From Verrucomicrobiota bacterium (GTDB taxonomy: Bacteria > Verrucomicrobiota > Verrucomicrobiia > JADLBR01), in contig JAKQKQ010000123.1 in the NCBI GenBank assembly GCA_029560585.1, positions 1 to 64,000 on the forward strand: a stretch of DNA of 64,000 nucleotides, written 5' to 3'. The notes under the pieces are model-generated. The model saw only the letters and a program-made list of their open reading frames with translations. It ran no database searches and was not told where the DNA came from. Position 1 is the first letter of the stretch, and every line of letters begins with the position of its first letter. Position numbers and translations under genes: made by a program. Shown piece by piece: positions 1-8,368 of the stretch.

Positions 1-1543
1 TGTCAAAACTCTTTAGAAATGTCCCCCTGTTAACTCACGAGAGAATGTCCCCTTTCTTTGTTTGTTGTCCGTTGTCTTCTTGTGCCGGCTGGGGGTGCGG
101 GACGCAGGGAGGCCGGAGCGTAGCGAAGGCCGACCGGAGTCCCGCGCCCCCAGCAGGGCTGCCGCTCGCGTGGCCTGCCCCTGGGCCTTGATCCCGCGCC
201 AAAACTTGCGCCCCACGCCCACTCCCAGACGCCGCCATGGGTGGTTGGCCGCCGGCACCGCCACCGCCCGCCCGGCCCGCGGCGGCCGGAGCTTGACTGG
301 CTTTGGACGCTCCGGGAGCGCGCGCCACTTGAGCTTCTGGCCCCGATACACCAATTGCACCCGCCCGTCCCGCAGGGTGCGCACGATCACTTTGCGCCGC
401 ACCAGGCTCAGCGTCTCGTGCCGCCGATCCAACTGATACCACTGCCCGCCGCAGGCCACCGTCCAGTCGCCTTGCACCACCCGCTCCTCCTCCCAGCTCA
501 ACACTTCGTCCAAGTTCCGCGGCACCGGCTGATGCGCGTCCAGCGGGCTGGCCGCCGCCACGTTGAACTTCCGATTGAACGCCGGCAAAAACTCCTCCTC
601 CAGAAACCGGTTGGCCCCTTCCAGATCCTGGATCCCCGCCAGGCGCAGGGCCTTGACCAGCCGGTCTTGCAGCACCCCGTTCATCCGCTCCACCCGTCCT
701 TTGGCCTGCGGGCTGTTCGCCAGAATCAGCCCCACGCCGAGTTGGTCCATCGCCCGCCCAAACTGTGTCCGAGGCTCCTTGCCGGCCATCTGCTCGGCGA
801 TGCTCCCCAACCCCTCGCATCGGTAGATGCTGTCCCGGTCCACGTACAGGCTGCGCGGCAGCCGATGCCGCCGCCCCCAGCCCTCCAACACATCGTAGCT
901 GGCTCGGGTGGTTTCCTCCTCGGAGAAGCGCGCCCCCACCCGGTTGGTCGCGTCATCCACCATCACCATCAAGACGCAGGGCCCGCGCCGCGCCTCGAAC
1001 CAGTCGTGGTGCGAGCCGTCCAGTTGCACCATCGCCCCGAAACACGGCCTGCGCTCCCGCCATTGCCGGTGCTTCTGCCGGCGCCGGCGCACCCTCCGCT
1101 GCCCCGTGGCCAACAGCCACCGCCGCAGCGTCTCGTGATCCACCTCCAGGCCTTCCTGGGCCAGATGCTCCGCCATGAGCGTCGGGCCAAAGTCCGCGTA
1201 GCGCTCCTGTTCACAGAGCCCCAGCACCCGCGCCCGTAACGCGGCCGGCTTGCGCCGCCCGCTGGGCTTGCCTCGAAGCCGATGCACCAAGCCCGCGTCG
1301 CCCTCGGCCTGAAAGCGCTGCCACACCCGCTTGATTTGGCGGTAGCCCAAGCCCAGCAAACCCGCCGCCTGCACCAGCCTCAGCTCCCGCCGCCTGACCC
1401 CGACCATCACGCTCAACCGTTCCCTCTCCTTCCGACTCATCCTTAACGTCTCCATTTTGTGGGCAGGGTGGCTGCTGCCGCCTCGCCAAAAAGGGGACAT
1501 TTCTATCGAGTCCAAAAGGGGACATTCTCAAAGAGCTCCGACA
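1..1543 (-). mobile_element. ISNCY-like insertion sequence
   Basis: A single DDE transposase gene lies between imperfect terminal inverted repeats. The left end reads TGTCAAAACTCTTTAGAAAT followed by GTCCCC. The reverse complement of the right end (1543 backwards) reads TGTCGGAGCTCTTTGAGAAT followed by GTCCCC, giving 20 of 26 matching positions. Each end carries a second AATGTCCCC copy about 25 bases further in (44-52 on the left, about 1493-1500 on the right), which suggests two transposase-binding boxes per end. The left tip coincides with the window edge, so a few outer bases and the target duplication cannot be judged. The right tip lies 16 bases upstream of the next open frame. Confidence 0.8.
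13..1440 (-). CDS. ISNCY-like DDE transposase
   Basis: This is the transposase of the left-edge insertion sequence. It begins with a helix-turn-helix region, continues into a basic stretch rich in arginine, and then has an rve-type DDE catalytic core. Candidate catalytic residues are Asp in QLDGSHHDW (about residue 141), Asp in YVDRDS (about 201) and Glu in GRVERMNG (about 251). The QLDGSxHDW form is typical of the ISNCY/ISDol1-like group; that assignment is from memory of the family. The open frame extends up to 1515, but a GGAG nine bases before the ATG at 1440 supports the shorter start. The gene fills almost the whole element, and its stop falls within the left terminal repeat. About 475 residues, apparently intact. 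Confidence 0.85.
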   Translation of the reverse strand: MSRKERERLSVMVGVRRRELRLVQAAGLLGLGYRQIKRVWQRFQAEGDAGLVHRLRGKPSGRRKPAALRARVLGLCEQERYADFGPTLMAEHLAQEGLEVDHETLRRWLLATGQRRVRRRRQKHRQWRERRPCFGAMVQLDGSHHDWFEARRGPCVLMVMVDDATNRVGARFSEEETTRASYDVLEGWGRRHRLPRSLYVDRDSIYRCEGLGSIAEQMAGKEPRTQFGRAMDQLGVGLILANSPQAKGRVERMNGVLQDRLVKALRLAGIQDLEGANRFLEEEFLPAFNRKFNVAAASPLDAHQPVPRNLDEVLSWEEERVVQGDWTVACGGQWYQLDRRHETLSLVRRKVIVRTLRDGRVQLVYRGQKLKWRALPERPKPVKLRPPRAGRAVAVPAANHPWRRLGVGVGRKFWRGIKAQGQATRAAALLGARDSGRPSLRSGLPASRTPSRHKKTTDNKQRKGTFSRELTGGHF

Positions 1544-1588
1544 TCCGGCCGTTGACCGGTGCCAGGGGACCCATCCATAGTTACGCTC

Positions 1589-3676
1589 ATGAACCATGTC
1601 ATGGGTCGGTTGGCCACGCGGATGATTATAATCCTTGCTGCCGCCGACTTTTTTTGGGGCATCGCGGCGGGGGAAACCCCCGTGGCGTGGATTCGTTTAG
1701 ACCATGTCGCCAGCGAATACAAGGGGACGCCGTACGTATTCCTGGGCGGCGGCGACATCGGCCTGACGCTGGACGCGCCGCTGGAGGCCGGTCAGCGCAT
1801 CGATCTGCGTTGGGGCGCAAAGAATGACACCCGTGTCGCATCGCTCGATGTGGGTGGGCAGATTGTTGCCCTGAGCCATGGCGGGTATGACGGATTCCAA
1901 TGGTTTGGCGTGCAGGTGCCGGCGGGCGTGCGCCCGGGCACCAAGGCGCTTGTCCTTCGGGCGGCGGCGGGCGGGAAGGCGGCATTCATCGCGGAGGTGC
2001 GGATAGTGACACCCGGGGAGAGCGACACCGGCGCGGCCGATCTGACCGCGCGAGCCCACGGCATCCGGCTTGCGCAGGCGGCCACCGTCGAGGCCTTCCC
2101 TCAGATGAGGGCGATGTGGGACCGCGAGCCCACTGCGGCCGCCCGCGACGAATCGCCATTCCGAATAGCAGAGCAGAATGCGCGCCGCGCGGCCGAGGGC
2201 TTTTACCGCTGCCGCAGGTACGTCGATGGCTGGCTGGCCCACGCGGACCCGGTCAGCGGACTCATTCCCAGAAACCTCACCGCGAGCCGCGATCTCTGGA
2301 ACGGGCGGGATTCGGCCGCCGACAACTACCCTTACATGGTCCTCACCTGCGCCCTCACAGATCGCGCGCTGTTCGAGGGGCGAATGCGCCAGATGCTCGA
2401 GACCGAGATCCGAATCACCTCCCGCCTCGGTCGGCTCGGCGACCATTACTCGTTCGAAAGAAAGGGCTTTGCGTATGACGCCGTGGATCTTGATCGGCTT
2501 GTGTTTGACAACGCAGAGTACGTGAAAGACGGACTTATCCCTCTCACGGAATGGCTCGGCCCGAGCCCGTGGTCGGAGCGCATGGTCGGCCTCATCGATG
2601 ACATCTGGGCAAACGCACTCGTCGAGACGCCCTTCGGCAAGGTCCCCACGCTGAATTTCGAGGTCAACGGGGATCTCCTCCAGGCGTGCTCGAGGCTGTT
2701 CTGGTTCACGGGTGAAAGAAAGTATCTGGATTGGGCGACCCGGCTTGGAGATTACTACCTGTTGGGGGACCATCATCCGACGCGCGACATGGAAGAGCTC
2801 AGGCTGTTCGACCACGGGTGCGAGGTGGTCAATGGACTTTCGGAACTCTACGTGGCCGTCTCCCGCGCTGCGCCCGAGAAGAAAAGGGCGTACGAGGTCC
2901 CGCTGCGGGCCATCTATGATAGCATCCTGGAGATCGGAAGGAATGGGGATGGCCTCCTGTACACGGTCATGCGCAAGGACGGGACGCACTCGAGCGGCCT
3001 GTGCGACACCTGGGGCTACAACTATGACGGATTCTACACGATGTATCTTGTCGATGGTGCGCCAGGGTACCGGGATGCCGTGAGGCACGTCCTGGGCAAT
3101 CTCTCGGGCAAGTACGAGGGCATGCCCTGGGCGGACCGAAGCGCCGATGGCCACGCCGACTCCATCGAGGGCGCGATCAACCTGCTCAATCGCGAGCCCG
3201 TGCCAAGCGCTGCCGAGTGGGTGGACCGCCAGATCCGACTGATGTGGGCGATTCAAAAAGCCGATGGCGTGATCGAGGGCTGGCACGGCGACGGCAACTT
3301 TGCGAGGACCACGATCATGTATTGCCTGTGGCAGACGCAGGGGTTGCATGCCGAACCGTGGCGGGAGGATGTTCGCATCGGAGCCGTGCGCGAAGGTGAT
3401 GGCATCGCCGTGAGCCTCGCCGCCGACAAGCCGTGGAAGGGGCGCGCCATTTTCGATAGGGCCCGCCACCGGGATAACATGAAGCTCCCCATCGATTACC
3501 CCCGGATCAATCAGTTCCCGGAATGGTTCGTGGCCGAACCGGGCAGGCGCTACGCCATACGCGATGAGGTTTCGGGCGCGGAGCGCGCCGTGGGCGGACA
3601 GGCACTGCTCGACGGTATCGAGATCACGCTTGAGCCGGGAGTCGAGCAACGCTGGCGGGTCCAGTCTGGACCGTAG
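1589..3676 (+). CDS. secreted six-hairpin glycosidase-like protein
   Basis: A protein of about 695 residues with a hydrophobic N-terminus ending near GIAAGE, consistent with a signal peptide. The N-terminal 150 residues look like a beta-rich domain (GGGDIGLTLDAPLEAG). The middle is rich in helix-forming repeats with conserved aromatic and acidic residues (DNYPYMVLTCALTD, GYNYDGFYTMYLVDG, DGVIEGWHGDGNFART), resembling an (alpha/alpha)6 six-hairpin glycosidase fold. I do not recognise a specific glycoside hydrolase family, so the substrate is unknown. The frame is open from 1559. I prefer one of the Met codons at 1589 or 1601 because they directly precede the signal peptide. The right end of the upstream insertion sequence is only about 45 bases away, so its promoter may have been displaced. 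The TAG stop is part of the adjacent REPIN-like repeat. Confidence 0.7.
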   Translation: MNHVMGRLATRMIIILAAADFFWGIAAGETPVAWIRLDHVASEYKGTPYVFLGGGDIGLTLDAPLEAGQRIDLRWGAKNDTRVASLDVGGQIVALSHGGYDGFQWFGVQVPAGVRPGTKALVLRAAAGGKAAFIAEVRIVTPGESDTGAADLTARAHGIRLAQAATVEAFPQMRAMWDREPTAAARDESPFRIAEQNARRAAEGFYRCRRYVDGWLAHADPVSGLIPRNLTASRDLWNGRDSAADNYPYMVLTCALTDRALFEGRMRQMLETEIRITSRLGRLGDHYSFERKGFAYDAVDLDRLVFDNAEYVKDGLIPLTEWLGPSPWSERMVGLIDDIWANALVETPFGKVPTLNFEVNGDLLQACSRLFWFTGERKYLDWATRLGDYYLLGDHHPTRDMEELRLFDHGCEVVNGLSELYVAVSRAAPEKKRAYEVPLRAIYDSILEIGRNGDGLLYTVMRKDGTHSSGLCDTWGYNYDGFYTMYLVDGAPGYRDAVRHVLGNLSGKYEGMPWADRSADGHADSIEGAINLLNREPVPSAAEWVDRQIRLMWAIQKADGVIEGWHGDGNFARTTIMYCLWQTQGLHAEPWREDVRIGAVREGDGIAVSLAADKPWKGRAIFDRARHRDNMKLPIDYPRINQFPEWFVAEPGRRYAIRDEVSGAERAVGGQALLDGIEITLEPGVEQRWRVQSGP

Positions 3677-3722
3677 GAGCGCGCTTGCGCGCGATTCGGG
3701 TCGCCTGCAAGCAGGCTCCTAC
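3673..3722 (+). repeat. REPIN-like palindromic doublet 1
   Basis: Two small hairpins sit in inverted order between outer arms GTAGGAG and CTCCTAC. The inner hairpins are GCGCTTGCGCGC and GCCTGCAAGCAGGC. The GTAG foot followed by a short imperfect palindrome is the layout of REP sequences mobilised by RAYT (TnpA-REP) enzymes, and two inverted REPs form a REPIN. A copy at 5029-5077 matches at about 48 of 50 positions in the opposite orientation. The TAG of the GTAG foot is the stop codon of the preceding gene. Confidence 0.8.
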
Positions 3723-3772
3723 AAACTGACTTGTGAAATTTGATGGCTACTGATCTTTGCATAAATAACAAC

Positions 3773-4366
3773 CTAATAGAGGCGCAAAGAGAGCGGGCTG
3801 TGGGCGATGAAGGCGCGCAGCAGCCCCTCGCGGCGCTGGAGGCTGCGGGCGTGGCGGTGCGCGGTGGCATGGAGCGCGCGGAGTTCGGCGATGGGCAGGT
3901 TGGCCATGGGATTCATCTTCAGGTACGACCAGAGGTTCTCGACCGGGTTGAGCTCCGGCGCGTAGGGCGGCAGGAACTCCGGATGCAGGCGCCCGGTTGG
4001 CTCCAGTCGTCGCCTGGCGGAGCGGTGGGCGTTGAGCCGGTCCCAGATCAGGATGGCCGGGCCGGGGAGCTGCCGCAGCAGGCCGCGGACGAATCCCAGC
4101 ACCTGCGGCCATCGGATATCCCGGTCCGGGTAGAGCCCGAAGCGCAGCGCCACCCGTGATCGTCGTGGCCCGACCAGCAGCGCGGCGATGGCCGAGACCT
4201 TCTGGCGGTGCCGGGCCCGCTCGCGGATCACCGGGGTCGCGCCGCGGGGCGCCCAGCTGCGCCGCAGCAGCGGGGCCATCAGGAACCCGCTCTCGTCGAG
4301 GAAGATCAGGTGCGCACCGAGCCGGCGGGCCTTTTTTTTAGCGCGGGCCAGCGACCCCTGACCCAC
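3773..4366 (-). CDS. IS630 transposase, DDE part (orfB)
   Basis: This frame carries the catalytic half of an IS630-type transposase. The DDE triad is visible as Asp in LIFLDESGF, Asp in ILIWDRLNAH and Glu in NPVENLWSYLK. The first ATG in this frame lies inside the upstream frame, and no clear ribosome-binding site precedes it. The natural product is therefore most likely the fusion made by a -1 frameshift on the run of eight A (complement of 4332-4339). Downstream of the slip site the frame continues as KKARRLGAHLIFLDES without a break. The element looks intact and recently active, since both ends and both frames are preserved. Confidence 0.85.
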   Translation of the reverse strand: MGQGSLARAKKKARRLGAHLIFLDESGFLMAPLLRRSWAPRGATPVIRERARHRQKVSAIAALLVGPRRSRVALRFGLYPDRDIRWPQVLGFVRGLLRQLPGPAILIWDRLNAHRSARRRLEPTGRLHPEFLPPYAPELNPVENLWSYLKMNPMANLPIAELRALHATAHRHARSLQRREGLLRAFIAHSPLSLRLY

Positions 4367-4797
4367 TGCCCGATGGCCGTCTCGTCCCGCTCGATGGCGC
4401 GGCGCGCCGGCCTCTGGCAGCTCCAGCCCATCGAGCGCAGCAGCCGCCAGACGTGGCTGGGGTGGTAGCTCACCCCGAAACGGCCCCCGATGAGCTCCGC
4501 CACCCGGGCGCAGGTCCAGAGATCGCCGGCAAAGCCGGCCCGCGCCGCGCCCCTGAGCAGCATCGCCTCCAGCCGCCGGGCCTGGGCCGGCCTGAGCTTC
4601 GGGGGCCGGCCCGGGCTCGGCCTGGCCCTGATGCCCTCGCTGCCCTTTTTGCGGTAGGCCGCCTTCCAGGCCCGCACCGTCCGCCGATCCACCCCGAGCA
4701 TCCCGGCCACCTCAACCGGCGGGTGACCCCGTTGCAACAACTCGATGGCGCGCCGGCGACGCCGCTCCAATTCCCGTGGGCTTCCCTTTGGTCTCAC
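4306..4797 (-). CDS. IS630 transposase, helix-turn-helix part (orfA)
   Basis: A frame of 163 residues carrying the DNA-binding half of the IS630 transposase. It has a basic N-terminus, a helix-turn-helix (VEVAGMLGVDRRTVRAWKAAY, about residues 28-48), and a second winged-helix region ending in WRLLRSMGWSCQRP. The pattern VSYHPSHVWRLLRSMGWS is characteristic of IS630 N-terminal regions. The frame overlaps the catalytic frame by 61 bases, and the two are joined by a slippery A-tract. Without the shift, translation ends shortly after the A-tract (KKRPAGSVRT). The short product could act as a repressor, as in other frameshifting insertion sequences, but that is inference. Confidence 0.85.
   Translation of the reverse strand: MRPKGSPRELERRRRRAIELLQRGHPPVEVAGMLGVDRRTVRAWKAAYRKKGSEGIRARPSPGRPPKLRPAQARRLEAMLLRGAARAGFAGDLWTCARVAELIGGRFGVSYHPSHVWRLLRSMGWSCQRPARRAIERDETAIGQWVRGRWPALKKRPAGSVRT
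4332..4339 (-). other. programmed -1 frameshift slip site
   Basis: Eight consecutive A on the minus strand lie in the overlap of the two IS630 frames. Read in the upstream frame the codons are CTA AAA AAA AGG; read in the catalytic frame they are GCT AAA AAA AAG. A one-base backward slip on A-AAA-AAA joins the frames without any other change. This is a classic slippery heptamer type. Confidence 0.75.
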
Positions 4798-4849
4798 TCA
4801 TCATCACCGCCCACAATCTAGCATAGGAGTTTATTTATGCAATAGTCAG

Positions 4850-5013
4850 TAGCTCGAAAATTGCGAATCTTGTAGGCCGTCTCTGTGAGACGGCAGGGGC
4901 GGACAGGGTGGCGTCTGACACAGACGCCCCACAACCCGATTTTCCGCCCAGGTGGTGCCCCGAATGCCCACCGTCAGGCGCGCGCCCGGGGCATGGGATC
5001 TAGCTCGAAAATT
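4850..5013. repeat. composite intergenic repeat, GTCTCTGTGAGAC type
   Basis: The stretch is delimited by two copies of TAGCTCGAAAATT (4850-4862 and 5001-5013). It contains a hairpin GCCGTCTCTGTGAGACGGC (4877-4895), a second hairpin GGCGTCTGACACAGACGCC, then CCACAACCCGATTTTCCG and a GC-rich stretch with GGTGGTGCCCCG and GGGGCATGGGATC. The same modules occur in reverse order and orientation at about 39770-39897. With the neighbouring REPIN they fill the gene-free space between the IS630 element and the FAD oxidoreductase gene. No coding capacity was seen. Confidence 0.75.
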
Positions 5014-5028
5014 CGGACGCCGAATCGC

Positions 5029-5077
5029 AGGAGCCTGCTTGCAGGCGATCCGAATCGCGCGCAAGCGCGCTCCTACG
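5029..5077 (-). repeat. REPIN-like palindromic doublet 2
   Basis: Near-identical inverted copy of the doublet at 3673. It starts CAGGAGCCTGCTTGCAGGCG and ends GCAAGCGCGCTCCTACG. It is followed by a module (CATTTTCTGCCCCGGTGG) that also follows the copy at 12111 and, more diverged, the copy at 33447. This suggests that the doublet and the downstream module spread together. Confidence 0.8.
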
Positions 5078-5159
5078 TCCCATTTTCTGCCCCGGTGGTG
5101 GCCGCCGAGGCGGGCATGATGTCTGCCTCAGAAAGTCCTGGCGCGCGGCCACGGCCGCC

Positions 5160-6581
5160 TCACGCGTTGGGAAGGTACGCCCCGAAACGTTTGAGTCGCC
5201 CCTGAAGATCCTTCACGTCCACGCGATGGGTCGAGACACCCTGTGACGCGCTCATCGCTGCCGCGATGCCGGCGGCCTGGCCCGTGATGAAGCAGCCGGG
5301 CATGACGCGGATGGAGCCGTGCACCCGCACGTCGGCACTCACGCAGCGGCCCGCCACCAGCACGTTGTCCAGCCCGCGCGGCGTCAGGATTCTGTACGGG
5401 ATTCCGTAGCTCTCCCCCTTGGCATAGCGATACATCTCGTCGAACTCCTTGCGGTGTTGCTCGTAGGAGTCTTTTCCGGGCCGCATGGGATGGATGTCGA
5501 TCGAATAGGCATAGCGGCCGATCTCGTCGGGAAATGTCGCGCGCCGCTTGTAGTCCTCGACGCTCAGGACGTAGTCCCCCATGATCCGCCGCGTCTCGCG
5601 AATGCCGAGGAGCGAGCCGCTGGCAAGGAGCCGCGCCTTCTCAAAGCCCTTCAGGTATTCGCGATAATAGCGCTCGTATTCTTTGAGGCTCTTGCGCCCC
5701 CAGACGAGCGCCCTGGTGAGCGACACCTCATCGGTCCCGTCCACGTCGAAGGTGTGGCCGATGTTCCCCGTACCAAACGTCTCCCCGAGCCGATACATGC
5801 CCGTCAGATGCTCATCGCGCACGGTGAACACGCCATCGGCGAAGGCCTTCTCCAACATGTGGCCATCGGGCTGCGGGCCCTTCGGTCGGGCGGCCTCCCA
5901 CGCGCCCCAATCGATGTCTCCCCACAGGCTGCAAAGCGTCCCGGGCATGAAGTGCCCCTGCTCGTCGCCTTTCTCGAAAGGCGCGCCTGCCCACGCCGCC
6001 AGATCGCCGTTGCCAGTCGCATCCACGTACGCCTTGGCGCGCACCGCGAATAATCCCCCCGGTGCCGAGCAGACCACATGCGCCACGCGGCCCGATTCGA
6101 CATCCACCCCAATAAGGTTGGTCTGGAAACTGAAGCCCGCCCCCGCCTCCGTCACGAGCGCGTCGTACACCCGCTTGAGGGCCTCGATGTCGTGGGCGGG
6201 CCCGCGCATGGATTGCTCTTTCTTCAGCCGCTCGAGGACCCGCCGCCCATAGCCCGCCGCGAGAAAGTTGACGCCATCGGTCATCTGCATGAATACAGGC
6301 ACCCTCGCCGCCGTGCCCATGCCGCCAAGGCACGTGTGGGCCTCCGCGAGAAACACGCTGGCACCCTCGCCGCGCGCCGCAACCGCCGCGGCCGTGCCCG
6401 CCGGACCGCCCCCAGCCACGAACACATCAACCTCATGGCGCACGGGGACATCGCGCCGGAAGACGACCGCCCCCTTCGCCGGGGCATCCCCCGCCCGCGC
6501 CGCGCCGCCAGTAACGGCCCACGCCCCCGAAGCCAGCGCCGTCGCCTTGACCCATTCCCTGCGATTTATGCGTCTGCCCAT
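5160..6581 (-). CDS. Tat-exported FAD-dependent oxidoreductase
   Basis: A protein of 473 residues. The N-terminus MGRRINRREWVKATALASGA has a basic pair, a hydrophobic stretch and an AARA cleavage-like site, fitting Tat export of a pre-folded flavoprotein. A dinucleotide-binding motif AGGGPAGTAA (about residues 56-65) is followed by LGGMGTAARVPVF, a pattern of the FAD_oxidored (PF12831) group often annotated in PVC genomes. The open frame runs upstream to 6860, but the ATG at 6581 has a good AAGGAG six to seven bases before it and the signal peptide starts there. The extension would also collide with the divergent CoA ligase gene. The substrate is unknown; the sugar-related neighbourhood suggests a carbohydrate or polyol. 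Confidence 0.8.
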   Translation of the reverse strand: MGRRINRREWVKATALASGAWAVTGGAARAGDAPAKGAVVFRRDVPVRHEVDVFVAGGGPAGTAAAVAARGEGASVFLAEAHTCLGGMGTAARVPVFMQMTDGVNFLAAGYGRRVLERLKKEQSMRGPAHDIEALKRVYDALVTEAGAGFSFQTNLIGVDVESGRVAHVVCSAPGGLFAVRAKAYVDATGNGDLAAWAGAPFEKGDEQGHFMPGTLCSLWGDIDWGAWEAARPKGPQPDGHMLEKAFADGVFTVRDEHLTGMYRLGETFGTGNIGHTFDVDGTDEVSLTRALVWGRKSLKEYERYYREYLKGFEKARLLASGSLLGIRETRRIMGDYVLSVEDYKRRATFPDEIGRYAYSIDIHPMRPGKDSYEQHRKEFDEMYRYAKGESYGIPYRILTPRGLDNVLVAGRCVSADVRVHGSIRVMPGCFITGQAAGIAAAMSASQGVSTHRVDVKDLQGRLKRFGAYLPNA

Positions 6582-6734
6582 GATGCTCTCCTTCGCCCAA
6601 CCTCCCCCGCATAGCGAACCCCGTTCCCAGACGCCAGCGCCAATGCCACCGGCACCTTCGCCATCCTTGAAAATCCACTCCGGCAACGCTAGCATCCCGC
6701 TCGATTTGCCCGTTCTCGAGCAGGAAAACTCATC

Positions 6735-8297
6735 GTGCTGACGCTTCCAGAGCAACTGAACGCCGCGACGGTTTTCGTCGATTCGCACCTCAAGGAAGGG
6801 CGCGGCGCGAAAGCGGCCATCCTGTGCGGGGACCAGGTGGTCACCTACGGCGAACTCCACGAAAACGTCAACCGCCTCGGCAACGCCCTATTGGGCCTGG
6901 ATGTCCGTATGGAGGAGCGGGTCGCGATCCTCATGCCCGATACGCCCGAACTGATCTACGCTTTCTTCGGCGCCATGAAGATCGGAGCCGTGGCGGTCCC
7001 GATCAACACGATGCTGATGCCAAAAGACTACCTCTACCTCTTAAACGACTGCCGCGCCCGCGTGCTCGTGATCCACAAATCGCTTTTCCAGAACTATGCG
7101 GCCAACCGCGAAGAACTGCGGTTCCTCAAACATGTGATTGTCGCGGGCGGAGAAGAGGCAGGTTCCTTGAACCTCGCGACTGTCACGGCGCAGGCTTCGC
7201 CAGAACTGGACGCGGCCGAGACGAGCAAGGACGACTCGGCGTTCTGGCTCTACAGCTCTGGCACGACCGGCTTCCCCAAGGGGACGATCCACCTCCATCA
7301 CGACATGATCGTGGAATCCGAGTACTATGGCCGCCAGACGATCGGGATCAGAGAAGACGACGTTTCCTTTTCTGTCGCGAAGCTGTTCTTCGCCTACGGG
7401 CTGGGGAATGGGCTCTGCTTCCCACTCTACACCGGCGGGACGACCATTCTGTTGCCCGGCCGGCCGACGCCGCCGCGCGCGTACGAGCTGATCGACCGCT
7501 ATCAGCCGACGGTCTTTTACGGCGTGCCCACGAGCTACGCGGGCATGCTCTATGCCGCCGAGATGGTGGGCAGGACGAGCCTCGGGCGAGTGCGCATGTG
7601 TGTCTCGGCCGGCGAACCGCTCCCAAAGACGATGTTCGAGCGATGGCTCAACAGGTTCGGGGTGGAGATCATCGACGGCATCGGCTCCACGGAGATCCTC
7701 CACATCTTCATCTCGAACCGACCGGGCCATGTTCGCCCCGGCAGCACCGGCCAGGTCGTGCCGGGCTACGTCGCAAAGATCATCGATGACAGCGGCGCCG
7801 AGTTGCCCGCGGGCCAGGTCGGGACGCTGCTGATCAAGGGCGATAGCATCGCCGCCGGATACTGGAACAAGCACGAGCAGACGAAGGAAACATTCCGCGG
7901 CGAATGGATCAACACGCACGACAAGTTCATGAAAGACCAGGATGGCTACTTCTGGTACGCCGGCCGCACCGACGACATGATCAAGGTCAGCGGACAGGCG
8001 GTCTGGCCGGCCGATGTCGAGGCCGTCCTCCAGACGCACCCGATGGTCCTCGATAGCGGTGTGGTCGGCACGACCGATAAGGACGGCCTGATGAAAGTGC
8101 GTGCGTTTGTCGTGCTGAAAGAAAAAGGCAAGGCGTCGCCCGAGCTGGCCGCGGAACTTCAAGAATTCGTCAAGCAGAACACCGCAAAGCACAAGTACCC
8201 GCGGACGGTCACGTTCGTCGACGAACTGCCAAAGACCCCCACCGGCAAGACGAAGCGCTATCTGCTCCGCAAGATGGCCGCCGAAGAGACGGTTTAG
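6735..8297 (+). CDS. benzoate-CoA ligase-like AMP-forming synthetase
   Basis: A 520-residue member of the ANL adenylating superfamily, which activates a carboxylate with ATP to an acyl-AMP and transfers it to CoA. The phosphate loop YSSGTTGFPKG is at residues 173-183, the acyl-adenylate motif GIGSTEILHIF at about 316-326, the hinge region YAGRTDDMIKVSG at about 412-424, and the catalytic lysine is in KTPTGKTKR (about 505). The spacing and the STEILH motif resemble benzoate- and hydroxybenzoate-CoA ligases, so an aromatic or short-chain acid is likely. The start is GTG, with AGGA nine bases upstream. No other benzoyl-CoA pathway gene is nearby, so the physiological acid is open. It is divergent from the FAD oxidoreductase and 71 bases upstream of a transporter on the same strand. 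Confidence 0.8.
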   Translation: MLTLPEQLNAATVFVDSHLKEGRGAKAAILCGDQVVTYGELHENVNRLGNALLGLDVRMEERVAILMPDTPELIYAFFGAMKIGAVAVPINTMLMPKDYLYLLNDCRARVLVIHKSLFQNYAANREELRFLKHVIVAGGEEAGSLNLATVTAQASPELDAAETSKDDSAFWLYSSGTTGFPKGTIHLHHDMIVESEYYGRQTIGIREDDVSFSVAKLFFAYGLGNGLCFPLYTGGTTILLPGRPTPPRAYELIDRYQPTVFYGVPTSYAGMLYAAEMVGRTSLGRVRMCVSAGEPLPKTMFERWLNRFGVEIIDGIGSTEILHIFISNRPGHVRPGSTGQVVPGYVAKIIDDSGAELPAGQVGTLLIKGDSIAAGYWNKHEQTKETFRGEWINTHDKFMKDQDGYFWYAGRTDDMIKVSGQAVWPADVEAVLQTHPMVLDSGVVGTTDKDGLMKVRAFVVLKEKGKASPELAAELQEFVKQNTAKHKYPRTVTFVDELPKTPTGKTKRYLLRKMAAEETV

Positions 8298-8368
8298 CCA
8301 GCCCATCACGAATGACCCGAAGTTCCTGCTCGTAATCCGTCGCGCGTTCGGACACAAACGGACCGATC

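Larger units (their letters stand above)
3750..4849 (-). mobile_element. IS630-family insertion sequence
   Basis: An element of 1,100 bases is flanked by TA dinucleotides (3748-3749 and 4850-4851), the target duplication expected for the IS630/Tc1-mariner group. Terminal inverted repeats read CTGATCTTTGCATAAATAA on the left and CTGACTATTGCATAAATAA as the reverse complement of the right end, 16 of 19 matching. Inside are two overlapping minus-strand frames forming one transposase by frameshift. The right flank starts with TAGCTCGAAAATT, a sequence that recurs at 5001, so the element entered a pre-existing intergenic repeat. Confidence 0.9.

Noticed and set aside
1697-3649. 650-residue open frame on the minus strand
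   Set aside because: Antisense shadow of the secreted six-hairpin-like gene in high-GC DNA; no domain, signal peptide or ribosome-binding site.
3673-5077. CRISPR array from the repeated palindromes
   Set aside because: Copies are few, not regularly spaced, in both orientations and without spacers or cas genes.
7041-8357. 438-residue open frame on the minus strand
   Set aside because: Antisense to the CoA ligase, whose four adenylation motifs are intact.
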